In this document: positions 31,583-40,778 of the stretch, piece by piece
How the letters are laid out: the number at the start of each line of letters is the position of its first letter
Numbering within the stretch: the stretch's first letter is position 1
NCBI RefSeq assembly: GCF_036059255.1
Contig: NZ_CP107947.1
Coordinates: 4,154,001 to 4,218,000 of the forward strand
Length of the DNA stretch: 64,000 nucleotides
Reading direction: 5' to 3'
Origin: Micromonospora sp. NBC_00389
GTDB lineage: Bacteria; Actinomycetota; Actinomycetes; Mycobacteriales; Micromonosporaceae
Position numbers and translations under genes: made by a program
The notes under the pieces: model-generated
What the model saw: only the letters and a program-made list of their open reading frames with translations
Told to the model about the DNA's origin: nothing
The model's database searches: none

Positions 31583-34516
31583 GTGCTGCGGAAGAAACCT
31601 CTTGCAATGACACTTGGCATGTCATTGCTCCTGTCCATGGGTGTAGCGGCTGACGCGTCCGCGACCAGCGTCGGCGAGGAGCGCTTCCAGCCGAGCGCCA
31701 CCTACGATCTGTCGGTGACCGACGCCGAGCGCGACGCGATCCACGCGGAAGTCGAGGCGTTGGCTGGGCGCGTCAACAGCGCGCGGGCGGGGGACGGCAC
31801 CTACGACCCGCTTAGTCTGATCGGGGCGATGCTGGACGGGTCGAGCTACGACTCCATCTCCCGAGGCGGCACGGCCGCGACGGCGTACCCCTTCCCGGTC
31901 AGCAACACCGAAGCCAACCAGAACGAGTACGACCGCAAGGTCGCCAAGCTCGCCTGGGTGGTGAAGCTGGCCACCGACCTGGGTTTCCCGGTGGTCGTCC
32001 AACGCCAGCCCGACAAGTACGTCTACGCAGAGATCGGTGACCCGGACGCCCCGGAGATGGTCATGGCGTTGAGCCACCTCGACTCGCCGACGGCTTCCGT
32101 TTCGCCAGCCCAACTGGCGCGCTGGCGGGACGCCGATGGCAACCTCGGCACTCCTGGTGCGTACCACTCGCCCTATGTCCAGGACGGCTGGGTCTACGGG
32201 GCGGGCCTGCAGGACGACAGCGGCCCGACGCTGGCGACGCTGCTCGCGGCCAAGGCGCTGCTCGAGGCGGGGTTGCCCCTCGACCGACGCATCCGCATCG
32301 TCATGGGAATCTACGAAGACGGCGGTCCCGGCACGCCCTCGACGACGAACACCGCCACCTTCCAGTCCATCCCGTACAACTCGAACCCGAGCTTCTACGA
32401 CAACTGGGCCTACAAGAACCTCAACCGGGAGGAGATCCCGATCGCGGGCTACACCTCCGACTCGCGGTTCCCGGTCATCGTCGGCAACTCCGGATCGGTG
32501 ACCCCGTCGGTGTTGATGAGCTTGTCCGCAGACAGCACCAAGGCCTTCCGGTTGACGGATGCCACAGCTGGCGTCACCCGGCGCGAAGGCGACCCGACGC
32601 TCAAGGACATCGCCTACGGCAGCACCACACAGATCGCCTCGCGGGCCATTTTCACCCTCGACGTTGCGGGGGCCGGCTCCGCCGTGCGCGACCGATTCGT
32701 GTCGGCGATCACCGCTGCCGCGACCACGAAGGGTTGGCTCCCGGCTGCTCCCCGCACCACGCCCAAGGTGCAGACCACGATCACCGGCGACTCGCTCACG
32801 CTGGAGATCAACACCGATGTGGCGATGGAGATGCCGACCCCGCAGTACGGCAAGAATGCCATCGTGTGGGGAATGTTCCTCCTCTCCAAGGGACTCGGCG
32901 CATTGGGAACCACGGCCGCCGACATGCAATTGAAGAAAGCCGCCGACGGCATCGCCGACCTGTTCTTCCGCGACGGTGTCGAAGGCGAAGCCTATATCGG
33001 CAAGTACATGGGCATCCCGGCGAGCCTGTTGCGCAACCCGAGCAACGGCACGCCGAACCTGACCTTTGCCCTCATGGGGGGCATCAATTCAGAGACCCCG
33101 ACGAGCTTTTACACGGACGCCTCCGGCAGTCTCAGCATGCCGATGTATGTGCGCAGCATGCACGTCACCGCGGCTGACTCCGGCCAGGCAACGGCGGCGG
33201 TCACGGCCGCCTTCCAGGCGAAGGGGTTCACCATCGGCAACCTCGGCTCGCCCGTCGGCGCCGGGTTGTACGTCACTCACGACAACCCGCTGACGGCTCT
33301 TCAGTTCGGGAGCTACGAAGCCTCGATCAACCGCAATCCGGCGGAGTTCGCGGATCCCTATTCCCTCAGGGACGTGGTCTATCCGCAGGGCACGACCGGT
33401 GGCACCCTGGCCAGCAGCTTCCGCAATAAGATGACCGCCTTCGGCGCCGTCATCCCGGGTAACGAGCGCTGGTGGCACACGGCCAACGAGCGGATGAAGG
33501 TCGACTCGGCAGTGCAGATGACCAAGATCATGGCCGATGGCATGCTGGAGATGGCCCGGTACTCCGGGCCCGCCGGTGCCAAGTTCATGTCGGCAAGCAT
33601 CCCTGGGCTGAACGCCGACCGGGCGGACCTCGACCTGCTCGACGTCACGGTCGGAACCTACAAGGACGCGTCGGCCGCTGTCGGCACGAGCCAGTTGGGC
33701 ACCCAGGCCCTGCTCGGCGCCACCTCGTTCAACATCCCGATGTGGAACGGGCGCGGCAACTCGGCCCCGACGGCGTCGGCTTTCGCACTGGGGCACGCCC
33801 CGGGAGGGGTCTACTTGCCCCTGACCGACACCGAGTACCTGAACAACACGTACGTGGCGCCGATGCGTCTGGAGTTCAAGGTGGAGCGCCCCGACCACAT
33901 GTCGGACGCGGCTTGGGCGAAGTTCGTCGCCGGCGGCTACGGCGACTTCCAGTTCAACATCCTCGTCGGCGACGCGGTTGTCCCGCTGGCCGTTCCTGCG
34001 GGGCAGAGTGCGGACAAGTACTTCTCCTCGCGCATCTCGGCCAACAACCCCGACGCCATCTACCTGTCGGTCAACCTCGCGATCACCGATGCCCCGTACA
34101 CCGGGGTGCAGGGCATCCTCGCGGATTCCAAGACGGACCTGTACACGGTCAATCCAACGTACTTGGCTTCAAACCCTGATCCGTTCCCCGGGCGCGGAGC
34201 CATCGAACAACGGGGCTTCTTCACCTTCGGTGATGGGCAGAAGAACGCGGAGTTCTCTTCACCCGACGCGGTCTACGTGACAGTCGCCAACGCCGTCACC
34301 GATGCGAAGCCGTCGGCGGTGGTGAAGAAGTTGAAGGGCAACAAGAACGAGTTGACCATCACGGTGAACCAGACCCACATCGACGGCAGCGAGTCTCCTG
34401 TGACGACCACGTTCACCATCGACAACAACGCTGCTGGCACTTACACCGTCGGCGATTACAAGGTATACGTCGAAACCAAGGGCAACACCCAGGTGCGGTC
34501 GATCTCCATCGTGTGA
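31583..34516 (+). CDS. Secreted M20-family metallopeptidase (Sapep/PepV-like)
   Basis: GGGAG lies eight bases before GTG 31583. Residues 1-27 form a signal peptide ending ADASA. The M20 signature appears as MALSHLDSPTAS (metal His and Asp), WVYGAGLQDDSGPTLATLLA (bridging Asp) and IVMGIYEDGGPG (general base Glu, with Asp where many relatives have Glu). The closest type I recognise is the PepV/Sapep dipeptidase group, but at 977 residues it is about twice their length, with a beta-rich C-terminal third. A TTGACA at 31496-31501 lies upstream without a convincing -10. It stands alone behind a palindrome array. Confidence 0.75.
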   Translation: MLRKKPLAMTLGMSLLLSMGVAADASATSVGEERFQPSATYDLSVTDAERDAIHAEVEALAGRVNSARAGDGTYDPLSLIGAMLDGSSYDSISRGGTAATAYPFPVSNTEANQNEYDRKVAKLAWVVKLATDLGFPVVVQRQPDKYVYAEIGDPDAPEMVMALSHLDSPTASVSPAQLARWRDADGNLGTPGAYHSPYVQDGWVYGAGLQDDSGPTLATLLAAKALLEAGLPLDRRIRIVMGIYEDGGPGTPSTTNTATFQSIPYNSNPSFYDNWAYKNLNREEIPIAGYTSDSRFPVIVGNSGSVTPSVLMSLSADSTKAFRLTDATAGVTRREGDPTLKDIAYGSTTQIASRAIFTLDVAGAGSAVRDRFVSAITAAATTKGWLPAAPRTTPKVQTTITGDSLTLEINTDVAMEMPTPQYGKNAIVWGMFLLSKGLGALGTTAADMQLKKAADGIADLFFRDGVEGEAYIGKYMGIPASLLRNPSNGTPNLTFALMGGINSETPTSFYTDASGSLSMPMYVRSMHVTAADSGQATAAVTAAFQAKGFTIGNLGSPVGAGLYVTHDNPLTALQFGSYEASINRNPAEFADPYSLRDVVYPQGTTGGTLASSFRNKMTAFGAVIPGNERWWHTANERMKVDSAVQMTKIMADGMLEMARYSGPAGAKFMSASIPGLNADRADLDLLDVTVGTYKDASAAVGTSQLGTQALLGATSFNIPMWNGRGNSAPTASAFALGHAPGGVYLPLTDTEYLNNTYVAPMRLEFKVERPDHMSDAAWAKFVAGGYGDFQFNILVGDAVVPLAVPAGQSADKYFSSRISANNPDAIYLSVNLAITDAPYTGVQGILADSKTDLYTVNPTYLASNPDPFPGRGAIEQRGFFTFGDGQKNAEFSSPDAVYVTVANAVTDAKPSAVVKKLKGNKNELTITVNQTHIDGSESPVTTTFTIDNNAAGTYTVGDYKVYVETKGNTQVRSISIV

Positions 34517-34785
34517 CGCGTGTGAACCGGAAGTTCAGCGCGCGGACGAGAGGGCATGCGCGGTGCAGGGCCCCGGCAAGGTCGTGAGGGTGCCCGGCTT
34601 GATGTGGTTGGTGTAGACGCGCCCGTGCTGGTGGTAGCAGGCGGGCATGACCGGTTCAGATGATCACCGAGGTTCCTACGCCTTATCGATCGTCCGAAGT
34701 GAGTCATGCCCGCGCTGCCATCAACGCTGATCTCGTCCTTGTCCGACGCACCGGCTGTCACCGTGCCCGATTGGGCCGCGCTGAT
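34517..34785. other. Intergenic, no gene recognised
   Basis: Convergent spacer between the M20 gene and an MFS gene. The minus strand has a short readable stretch (ACYHQHGRVYTNHIKPGTL) that could be a gene stump, but I cannot name it. Confidence 0.4.
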
Positions 34786-36054
34786 TCATGCCATGCGGCC
34801 TTCGCGAGCCCTGATAAGCGCCTGGGTCATCAGCGCTGCGGCAAGAAAGACGGCGGCGAGGATGGCCCAGCCCGCCGCGCCGTATTCGATGGCGGCGGTG
34901 ACGACGAGGGGCGCGAGCATGGCACCGAGTGCTGCGCCGGTCTGGCTGACGCCCTGGTAGGCGCCAGCGTTGGCAGGGTCGGCCAGTTCGAAGGCGAGTG
35001 TCCAGCTGCCGGCCTCGGAGAGGATCTCCGCGAGACTGTGCGCGATGGCTGCGAGGACCAGGACGGCCACGGCGATCACGAGTGAGCCGAAAGCGGCGAT
35101 GGAGTACAGGGCGCAGGCGAGCGCCAGGAGTGCGCCGGCCTGCGCGATTGCGCGGCCGGAGGAATGCAGGTCGGTTGTTCGGTGCGCCGCCCAGAGCTGC
35201 AGGACCGACACGATGGCAGTGTTCGCGGCCAGCAGCACCGCCACGGTCACCGCTGGCGTCTGGGTATGGCCAACTACCCACAGTGGCATTCCGACCGTCA
35301 ATAATCCGAACTGCATGGATAAGAGCGCGTAGAGGGCGGTGATCGCCAGATAGGTGCGGTCTCGCAGCGGTGAGCGCCGCATGGACCGACCGGACTGGGT
35401 CCGCCGTCTAGGGTCGGTGTCTACGGGGGCCGCCTGGGGCTGCCACCGTGCCCGGACGAGCGTGTAGGCGGCGACGAGCGTCAACGCTCCGGTGGCCAGC
35501 ATGGCCACCTGGTACGCGGGTCTCGTGTCGATGGCGAGGGCGATCGCCGCCAGCGCGGTCCCCAGGGCGATGAAGACATTCATCACGACCCGCAGCCGGG
35601 CCCGCACGGCGAGCCGGTCTGCCGCGGTGAAGGACTCCGCAATCATCGTCGTGAGTGCGGTGCGCTGCATGGCCTGTCCGCAGACCGCGACGCTCGCGAC
35701 GACGACGAACGCAGCCGGCGTCCGGGCCAACAGGTAAGCAAGCAGCGCTATTCCCTGTCCGGCGGTGGCCAGAACCATCACCTGCCGCGCGCCGATCGCC
35801 CGGGCAAGGTAGCCGGCGCCCAGTGCCGCTCCGACCCCGAGGCATCCGGCCATGGTCAGCCCGAGCCCGACGGTCGTGGCGGGGAAGCCGGCCACGCGCG
35901 TGAAGTACAGCACGCTGACGCTGAAGAACACGCCCTTTGACAGTGAGGACGCGATCGTCGACCAGGTCAGCGCCCGGGCGGTTGGGTCGACCGGGTTCAG
36001 GTATGGGGCAAGCCACTCCGTGATGGATGGCCGCCGGACCGTTGCGGGAAGCAT
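34786..36054 (-). CDS. MFS transporter
   Basis: The 422-residue protein has about 12 transmembrane segments and the MFS layout, with a cytoplasmic central loop rich in Arg (DTDPRRRTQSGRSMRRSPLR) between helices 6 and 7. ATG 36054 starts MLPATVRRPSITEWLAPYLN; the longer frame upstream is antisense to the regulator and rejected. It is transcribed divergently from an ArsR-type regulator 57 bp away, so it is probably an exporter controlled by that regulator. The substrate is unknown. Confidence 0.8.
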   Translation of the reverse strand: MLPATVRRPSITEWLAPYLNPVDPTARALTWSTIASSLSKGVFFSVSVLYFTRVAGFPATTVGLGLTMAGCLGVGAALGAGYLARAIGARQVMVLATAGQGIALLAYLLARTPAAFVVVASVAVCGQAMQRTALTTMIAESFTAADRLAVRARLRVVMNVFIALGTALAAIALAIDTRPAYQVAMLATGALTLVAAYTLVRARWQPQAAPVDTDPRRRTQSGRSMRRSPLRDRTYLAITALYALLSMQFGLLTVGMPLWVVGHTQTPAVTVAVLLAANTAIVSVLQLWAAHRTTDLHSSGRAIAQAGALLALACALYSIAAFGSLVIAVAVLVLAAIAHSLAEILSEAGSWTLAFELADPANAGAYQGVSQTGAALGAMLAPLVVTAAIEYGAAGWAILAAVFLAAALMTQALIRAREGRMA

Positions 36055-36111
36055 GATTGCAGTTGTCGCACTGTCCGGTCCCTTGCCGCCAACGATGTAG
36101 CGTTGTGCTTC

Positions 36112-37089
36112 ATGGTCCGCTATGAGTTGGTCGATAACGACTTGGCTGATGTCCGGTTCGCGGTGTCGCCACTCAACGAAGTGGTGCTGTCGCTGCGGGC
36201 GTGGCGAGACCCGGGTCGGTATCCCTTGCATTTGCGTTGGGTGCGCTCCGTCAACGAGTCGCGAAGCGCGCTGGACCACGAGACACTGCTGGCCCTGACT
36301 GATTCGAGACTTTGGACGCCTGACTTCCTCAATCCCCGGCCGTCCTCCCCGCTGACCCACTTCGATGACGAACTGGCGAGGCTGGCCACCATCGACCCGG
36401 CCGTGGTCGTCCGCGACCTGCGGGCCGTGCACAGTGCGGGGTCGCTGCCCCGCGCGTTGCGTGGTCCCGTCCCTCGGGTGCTCTCCAGGATCATCGATGC
36501 CCTGGCCGGCTACTGGCGGCACTGCTTTGCGCCGCACTGGCCGCGCATGCGGGCTCTACTTGAGGGCGATGTGACGTTCCGCGCGCGGCAGATCTCCCAA
36601 CACGGACTTGCGGCAATGTTCAACGGGCTCTCGCCTGCAGTCCGGCTCGTCGACGCGACCGTCGAGGTGCGGCTGCGATCCCGTCTGCAATACACGCGGG
36701 CCACCAACGGCGGCCTGACCCTCGTGCCGAGCCTCTGGACACTCAACGCATCGACGCCGGCCTCCGAAGCCGAACCGCCGATGATCATCTATGCGGGGCG
36801 TGGGGTGGCGACGCTGTGGGAGCCGCAGCCGCTGGCCGCGCCGGGCGCGTTGGCGGCTCTGCTGGGCGTTGTCCGGGCCGGTCTGCTCGTCGCGTTGGAG
36901 ACGCCGGCGTCATCCACCGAACTCGCGTCCCGCCTCGGCGTCACGCCAACTGCGGTCAACCAGCACCTGCGCGCGCTGCGCGACGGTGGTCTGCTTGTCG
37001 GGGTACGCGACGGCCGGTCCGTGCTCTACCGCCGTTCCCCGCTCGGTGACCGCGTGGTAGCGCCCGACCCTGCCTCCTGGCCGGGGTGA
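36112..37089 (+). CDS. ArsR-type regulator with DUF5937
   Basis: The 325-residue protein has the N-terminal DUF5937 region (MVRYELVDNDLADVRFAVSP, then LNEVVLSLRAW) and a C-terminal winged helix (LASRLGVTPTAVNQHLRALR, DGGLLVGVRDGRSVLYRR). Such proteins often repress a divergent MFS gene, which fits here. ATG 36112 fits the family start. The stop is within a few bases of an IS5-type fragment. Confidence 0.85.
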   Translation: MVRYELVDNDLADVRFAVSPLNEVVLSLRAWRDPGRYPLHLRWVRSVNESRSALDHETLLALTDSRLWTPDFLNPRPSSPLTHFDDELARLATIDPAVVVRDLRAVHSAGSLPRALRGPVPRVLSRIIDALAGYWRHCFAPHWPRMRALLEGDVTFRARQISQHGLAAMFNGLSPAVRLVDATVEVRLRSRLQYTRATNGGLTLVPSLWTLNASTPASEAEPPMIIYAGRGVATLWEPQPLAAPGALAALLGVVRAGLLVALETPASSTELASRLGVTPTAVNQHLRALRDGGLLVGVRDGRSVLYRRSPLGDRVVAPDPASWPG

Positions 37090-37425
37090 ACTGTTTTGGG
37101 GTTTGGGCCACCCTTGAGCGCCCGAATGTGCGTGCCGTCGATCACCGCGCGGGACATGTTCAGCTGCTCGGCGGCTCTCAGCTTGCCCAGCAGCACTTCG
37201 TGCAGGCGTTGCCGCACGCCGGCGTCGGTCCAGTCGAGCAACCGCCGCCAGCAGGTCATGCCCGACCTGAAGCCCAGCTCCTGGGGTAGGCACCTCGCGG
37301 TCATCACGGGGCTTTTGACCAGGGTTAGCGGCGCAGCCGTGGTGGTCGAGGCGGTAACAGCGGCGCGATCTCGGCCCACAGCTCGTCAGAGCCGATCCAC
37401 GGCGGCTGCTCACCCCTCCTCACGT
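37085..37425 (-). pseudogene. IS5-family transposase N-terminal fragment
   Basis: On the minus strand two frames together read ELWAEIAPLLPPRP, then CLPQELGFRSGMTCWRRLLD, GVRQRLHEVLLGKLRAAEQL and SRAVIDGTHIRALKGGPNPK, which is the N-terminal half of an IS5 (Tnp_DDE_1 type) transposase up to the first catalytic Asp. It stops abruptly beside the regulator gene. Confidence 0.75.
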
Positions 37426-37441
37426 TCAGACAGGACGATCC

Positions 37442-39670
37442 TCACGTCCCGAGGGCACGCCCAGTATCCGGAGATGTTGTCCCAGGGTGTGGCGATTGCT
37501 GCGTGAGCATCAGCTGTCCGAGTTCCTGGGTGCATCGGGTGAGCGCGACGTAGAGGCCGTTCCAGCCGCGCGGTTCAGCGGCGATGCCTTGGGGGTCGAT
37601 GAGTAGCGTCGCGTCCCATTCCAATCCCTTGGACTGGGTCGCGGTGAGCACTGGCACATCACTCAGCACGGCTAGGAGTTCGGCGATGCGGTCCGCGGGG
37701 GCGATGACGCCGACCATGCCACCCTGCCACCGTTGCTGCAGTTGTCGCACAGCTTGGGCGGCGGCGTCGGCGAGCTCGGCGGACGTGATCGTGAGCTCCC
37801 AGGGGGCGATGCCGGAGGAGCGTACCGCCCGTGGCGGCGCGTTGTGGCTGCCAGCTTCCTTCAAGACCGGTTCGGTGAGGTCCATAACCTCACGCGGGGT
37901 CCGGTAGCAGATGGTCAGTTCCGCGGCGGTCCAGCGGTCTCCGAAAACAGCCTGCACCGCTTGTGCCCAGCTGGTGTGCCGGTGCGCCGCCTCCGCCTGG
38001 TCGATGTCGCCAACGGCGGTGATGGATCGACTAGGACAGCGCCGTACGGCCATGTGCCACTGCATCTCGGACAGCTCTTGCGCCTCGTCGATGACGACGT
38101 GGCCATACACCCAGCCGCGCTGTCGGCGAGCGCTGTCGGCGACGAACTCGCCCTGTGGTTGCGGGGCGTCGACCTCGCCGAGCAGGTCGGCGAGGGCGTC
38201 GAGCAGGGGAATGTCGCTCGATGCCCATGGGGCGGGCTCGGCCGAGACAGCGGTGATCTCCTCCGGGGACAGTTGCGGGGCGAACCGGGCCAGCAGGGTG
38301 CGGTCGGTCAGGAGATCACCCAGCAGGGTTTCGGCGTCGAGGGTGGGCCACCATGCCTTGATAAACCGGGCGATGGTGGCGTTCTCGGCGATACGAAGAC
38401 GGAGGTGATCGATCTCTTCCTCGGAGAGCAATCCGTCGATGTCACTGCCGGTGGACGTCCTGCCGGAGTGGTGGTCATGCCGCATGCCCCTGTCGACGCG
38501 GGCGAGGATGTCCTCGAAGCCTTCCTCCATCTCGTTCATCAGCGCCTCGCGCTGCTCGACGACGACTTCGGCAAGGAGGTGGTGCAACTGCTCGGCGAAC
38601 GCCGCGCGGGCGCGGTGGTACGGGCGTCCCTGCACCGCCGAGGCGAGCGCCTGCGCCACTGTTGCGGCTGTGACGACGTAGAACTCGCCCTCCCAGCGCA
38701 GCTTCAGCTCGCGAGGCCGGGGGAGCAGCGATGTGACGTAGTTTTCGAGCGCGGGCTGCCAGAGGGCGCGGCCCTTGATTTCGGCGAGAAGCCGGCTCTC
38801 GTCGCGGCCCACGCGGACCTCGGTCAGCAGAGTGTCGCAGGTCGCCGAGACGACGGCGGTCTCACCGAGCGCGGGTAGCACCTGGCCGATGTACTGGAGG
38901 AACCGCGGCGAGGGGCCGAGGACCAGGACCGCTTGGTCGGCCATCTTCCGGTGGGCGAACAGCAGGTAGGCGACGCGGTGCAGAGCAACCACGGTCTTAC
39001 CGGTGCCGGGACCGCCCTGAACGATCAGCGGGCCGGTCGCCTCAGCCCGGATGATGTCGTCCTGTTCGCGTTGCAGCGTGGAGATCGCCGTCGACATGCG
39101 GCCGGTGCGCCGCTGGTCGAGGGCGGCAAGAAGAGCGCCTTCACCGACGAGTTCCGCCGTTATGGTCCCGTCCAGTGGCTCGTCGTCCACGCCGACGACG
39201 GTCGATCCCGTCGTGCGTATGTGACGGCGCCGTGCCTGACCTTGTGGGTCGACAGCCGTCGCGGTGTAGAACGGCCGAGCTGCGGGAGCGCGCCAATCGA
39301 CCAGCAGTGGCTCACTGTCCTCGCCATCGTTGCGGAGACCGACACGGCCTACGTGTCGCACGGTGCCATCAAGGCCGTCGAGGCGGCCGAAGACCAGCCC
39401 TTCCCGTGCTCGCCGCAGCTCTTCGTACTGCTGGCGGAGCATGCGCTGCCGGGCCCGTTCCAACGCGTCCAGGGCCTCTGACGAAAGCTCGACCTGCAGG
39501 TGGTCGGCCAGCCTGTCGCGCCGGGCCGTGGCCAAGTCGAGAAACGCCTGTTCCTCGGCGACCGCGGATCGGCGCGCGACGCCCTCTGCGGTAGAGGTCG
39601 GCGGTTCGCCGTCCGGTGTTATTTCGCTGACGCCAGCAGTGTGGTTGTTCAGAGCAGACTTCCGGCGCAT
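37442..39670 (-). CDS. HelD/HelR-type SF1 ATPase
   Basis: The 742-residue protein has the HelD layout: an N-terminal coiled coil (LERARQRMLRQQYEELRRAR), GRLDG and VDWRAPAARPFYTAT typical of the group, the P-loop GGPGTGKTVVALHRVAYLLF (about residue 220), a UvrD-like motif VVIDEAQELSEMQW and the C-terminal helicase motifs LTATQSKGLEWDATLLID and GLYVALTRCTQ. HelD proteins release stalled RNA polymerase, and the HelR subgroup in actinomycetes gives rifamycin tolerance. ATG 39670 is the best family start. A decayed gene lies just upstream and an IS5 fragment just downstream. Confidence 0.85.
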   Translation of the reverse strand: MRRKSALNNHTAGVSEITPDGEPPTSTAEGVARRSAVAEEQAFLDLATARRDRLADHLQVELSSEALDALERARQRMLRQQYEELRRAREGLVFGRLDGLDGTVRHVGRVGLRNDGEDSEPLLVDWRAPAARPFYTATAVDPQGQARRRHIRTTGSTVVGVDDEPLDGTITAELVGEGALLAALDQRRTGRMSTAISTLQREQDDIIRAEATGPLIVQGGPGTGKTVVALHRVAYLLFAHRKMADQAVLVLGPSPRFLQYIGQVLPALGETAVVSATCDTLLTEVRVGRDESRLLAEIKGRALWQPALENYVTSLLPRPRELKLRWEGEFYVVTAATVAQALASAVQGRPYHRARAAFAEQLHHLLAEVVVEQREALMNEMEEGFEDILARVDRGMRHDHHSGRTSTGSDIDGLLSEEEIDHLRLRIAENATIARFIKAWWPTLDAETLLGDLLTDRTLLARFAPQLSPEEITAVSAEPAPWASSDIPLLDALADLLGEVDAPQPQGEFVADSARRQRGWVYGHVVIDEAQELSEMQWHMAVRRCPSRSITAVGDIDQAEAAHRHTSWAQAVQAVFGDRWTAAELTICYRTPREVMDLTEPVLKEAGSHNAPPRAVRSSGIAPWELTITSAELADAAAQAVRQLQQRWQGGMVGVIAPADRIAELLAVLSDVPVLTATQSKGLEWDATLLIDPQGIAAEPRGWNGLYVALTRCTQELGQLMLTQQSPHPGTTSPDTGRALGT

Positions 39671-39865
39671 TCGCAAGTCCTTGTATTGGTGTTCCCCTCG
39701 GCCCGGATGAGCCGCAGTGCATTCGGCGGCAAGCATAGGGCTGGTTTCCCTTGTCGGCCAGGAACTCCGCCGGCAGAGATGGGGATCTCAATGCCTTGCA
39801 GTTCCGGGTCGCTTGTGGCCTTACCCAATCTTGATTCGCTTATTGACAGTTCGGTCCTTATCTGA

Positions 39866-39990
39866 TCTGCGGGTGGCCCTTCGACCAACCACACTGCACC
39901 CACGATGCGGATCCACGACGACAGCACCATTGGGAGGGGCCGAGACGTTGTTCCAGCCAATGAGTTGATCTCAGCAACGCGAGTCTGCTG
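39866..39990 (-). pseudogene. Decayed second copy of the 19.6-kb unknown gene
   Basis: About 100 bp match the gene at 19634-20377 at DNA level, including the segment encoding LPMVLSSWIRIVG and VWLV in one frame and HWLEQRLGP in another. The reading frame is broken and the remaining gene is absent. The rest of 39671-40090 shows no gene. Confidence 0.65.
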
Positions 39991-40090
39991 ATTGGACGGC
40001 ACGGACAAAATGCCCGAAGTTGACGGGGCGGGATATGGGCCCGGATTCCCTCGCAGGGCTCCGGAGGCAGTGCCCTTGAGTGCCCGTAGG

Positions 40091-40531
40091 ATGCGCACCG
40101 TGGGTTACCTAGTATGGCCTTCAGGCCGCCTGAACCTTCCGCAGTCGGACGACGCCGCTGCCGTCGCCACCGCCAAGGCCGCCATGGCTGAACGAGGTGG
40201 TTGGTTCGCCCCGGATGAGTCTGCCGCAAGCGACACACTGGCCGACATAGCGGAGGCGGCGAGAGCCTCGATCAGCCGCGCCGGAGACTGGATCGAGTTT
40301 GGTTACGACGATGCGGGCGATCCCAAGTGGTCGGATCAAGCTACGGCCTTCTACGTCGCGATTGCGCCGTTCGTTCGCTCGGGAGTCGTCCATATCGAGG
40401 GCGAAGACGGTGCCCGCTGGTCCTATTCCTATGCTGATGGGCAGGTCACTCAACAGGGTTGGAACGGTTGGGATGGATCCATCGAGCCGTTTGGCGAGTA
40501 TGTGGAGCACCCTCTGCCCGACCAGCTTTAG
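40091..40531 (+). CDS. Unknown protein, immunity-like composition
   Basis: The 146-residue protein MRTVGYLVWPSGRLNLPQSD has an acidic, Trp-rich C-terminal half (WIEFGYDDAGDPKWSDQATA, EGEDGARWSYSYADGQVTQQ). I do not recognise a family; the composition and the setting resemble orphan immunity proteins. The start is uncertain (ATG 40091 or GTG 40100), as no strong ribosome binding site is seen. Confidence 0.6.
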   Translation: MRTVGYLVWPSGRLNLPQSDDAAAVATAKAAMAERGGWFAPDESAASDTLADIAEAARASISRAGDWIEFGYDDAGDPKWSDQATAFYVAIAPFVRSGVVHIEGEDGARWSYSYADGQVTQQGWNGWDGSIEPFGEYVEHPLPDQL

Positions 40532-40567
40532 GCGTCAGCGGCGGCCCCTTCTGAGGTAGAAAGAGTC

Positions 40568-40744
40568 ATGAACTGGTTGCGACGGTCCCGCACTGCCTCC
40601 TATGCGGTCGACGGTGTCGAGCCGTGGCGTAGCAGCGGCGGCTGGGACATCTTCGACGGCGACGCTCTGGCCTGGCTGCCCGCGGTTGCCGAGGCCGCCG
40701 CGCGCCTGCCGCAGGACCCCGCAATGGAGGACCTGCCGGACTAG
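40568..40744 (+). CDS. 58-residue acidic protein, unknown
   Basis: ATG 40568 follows AAAGAG, 37 bp after the preceding stop. The frame encodes MNWLRRSRTASYAVDGVEPW, then WDIFDGDALAWLPAVAEAAA and an acidic end EDLPD. Codon use is natural, so it may be a small gene co-transcribed with 40091, or the stump of a larger one cut by the IS that begins 35 bp on. Confidence 0.45.
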   Translation: MNWLRRSRTASYAVDGVEPWRSSGGWDIFDGDALAWLPAVAEAAARLPQDPAMEDLPD

Positions 40745-40778
40745 CTGGCGGTCTGCACGAAGAACGGCCGGGAGTGAC

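Noticed and set aside
34536..34680. Terminator or gene stump after the M20 gene
   Set aside because: No strong hairpin was found and the readable peptide is too short to assign.
39630..39760. Rifamycin-associated element upstream of the HelD-type gene
   Set aside because: A GCTTGC stretch is present, but I could not match the full dyad with confidence.
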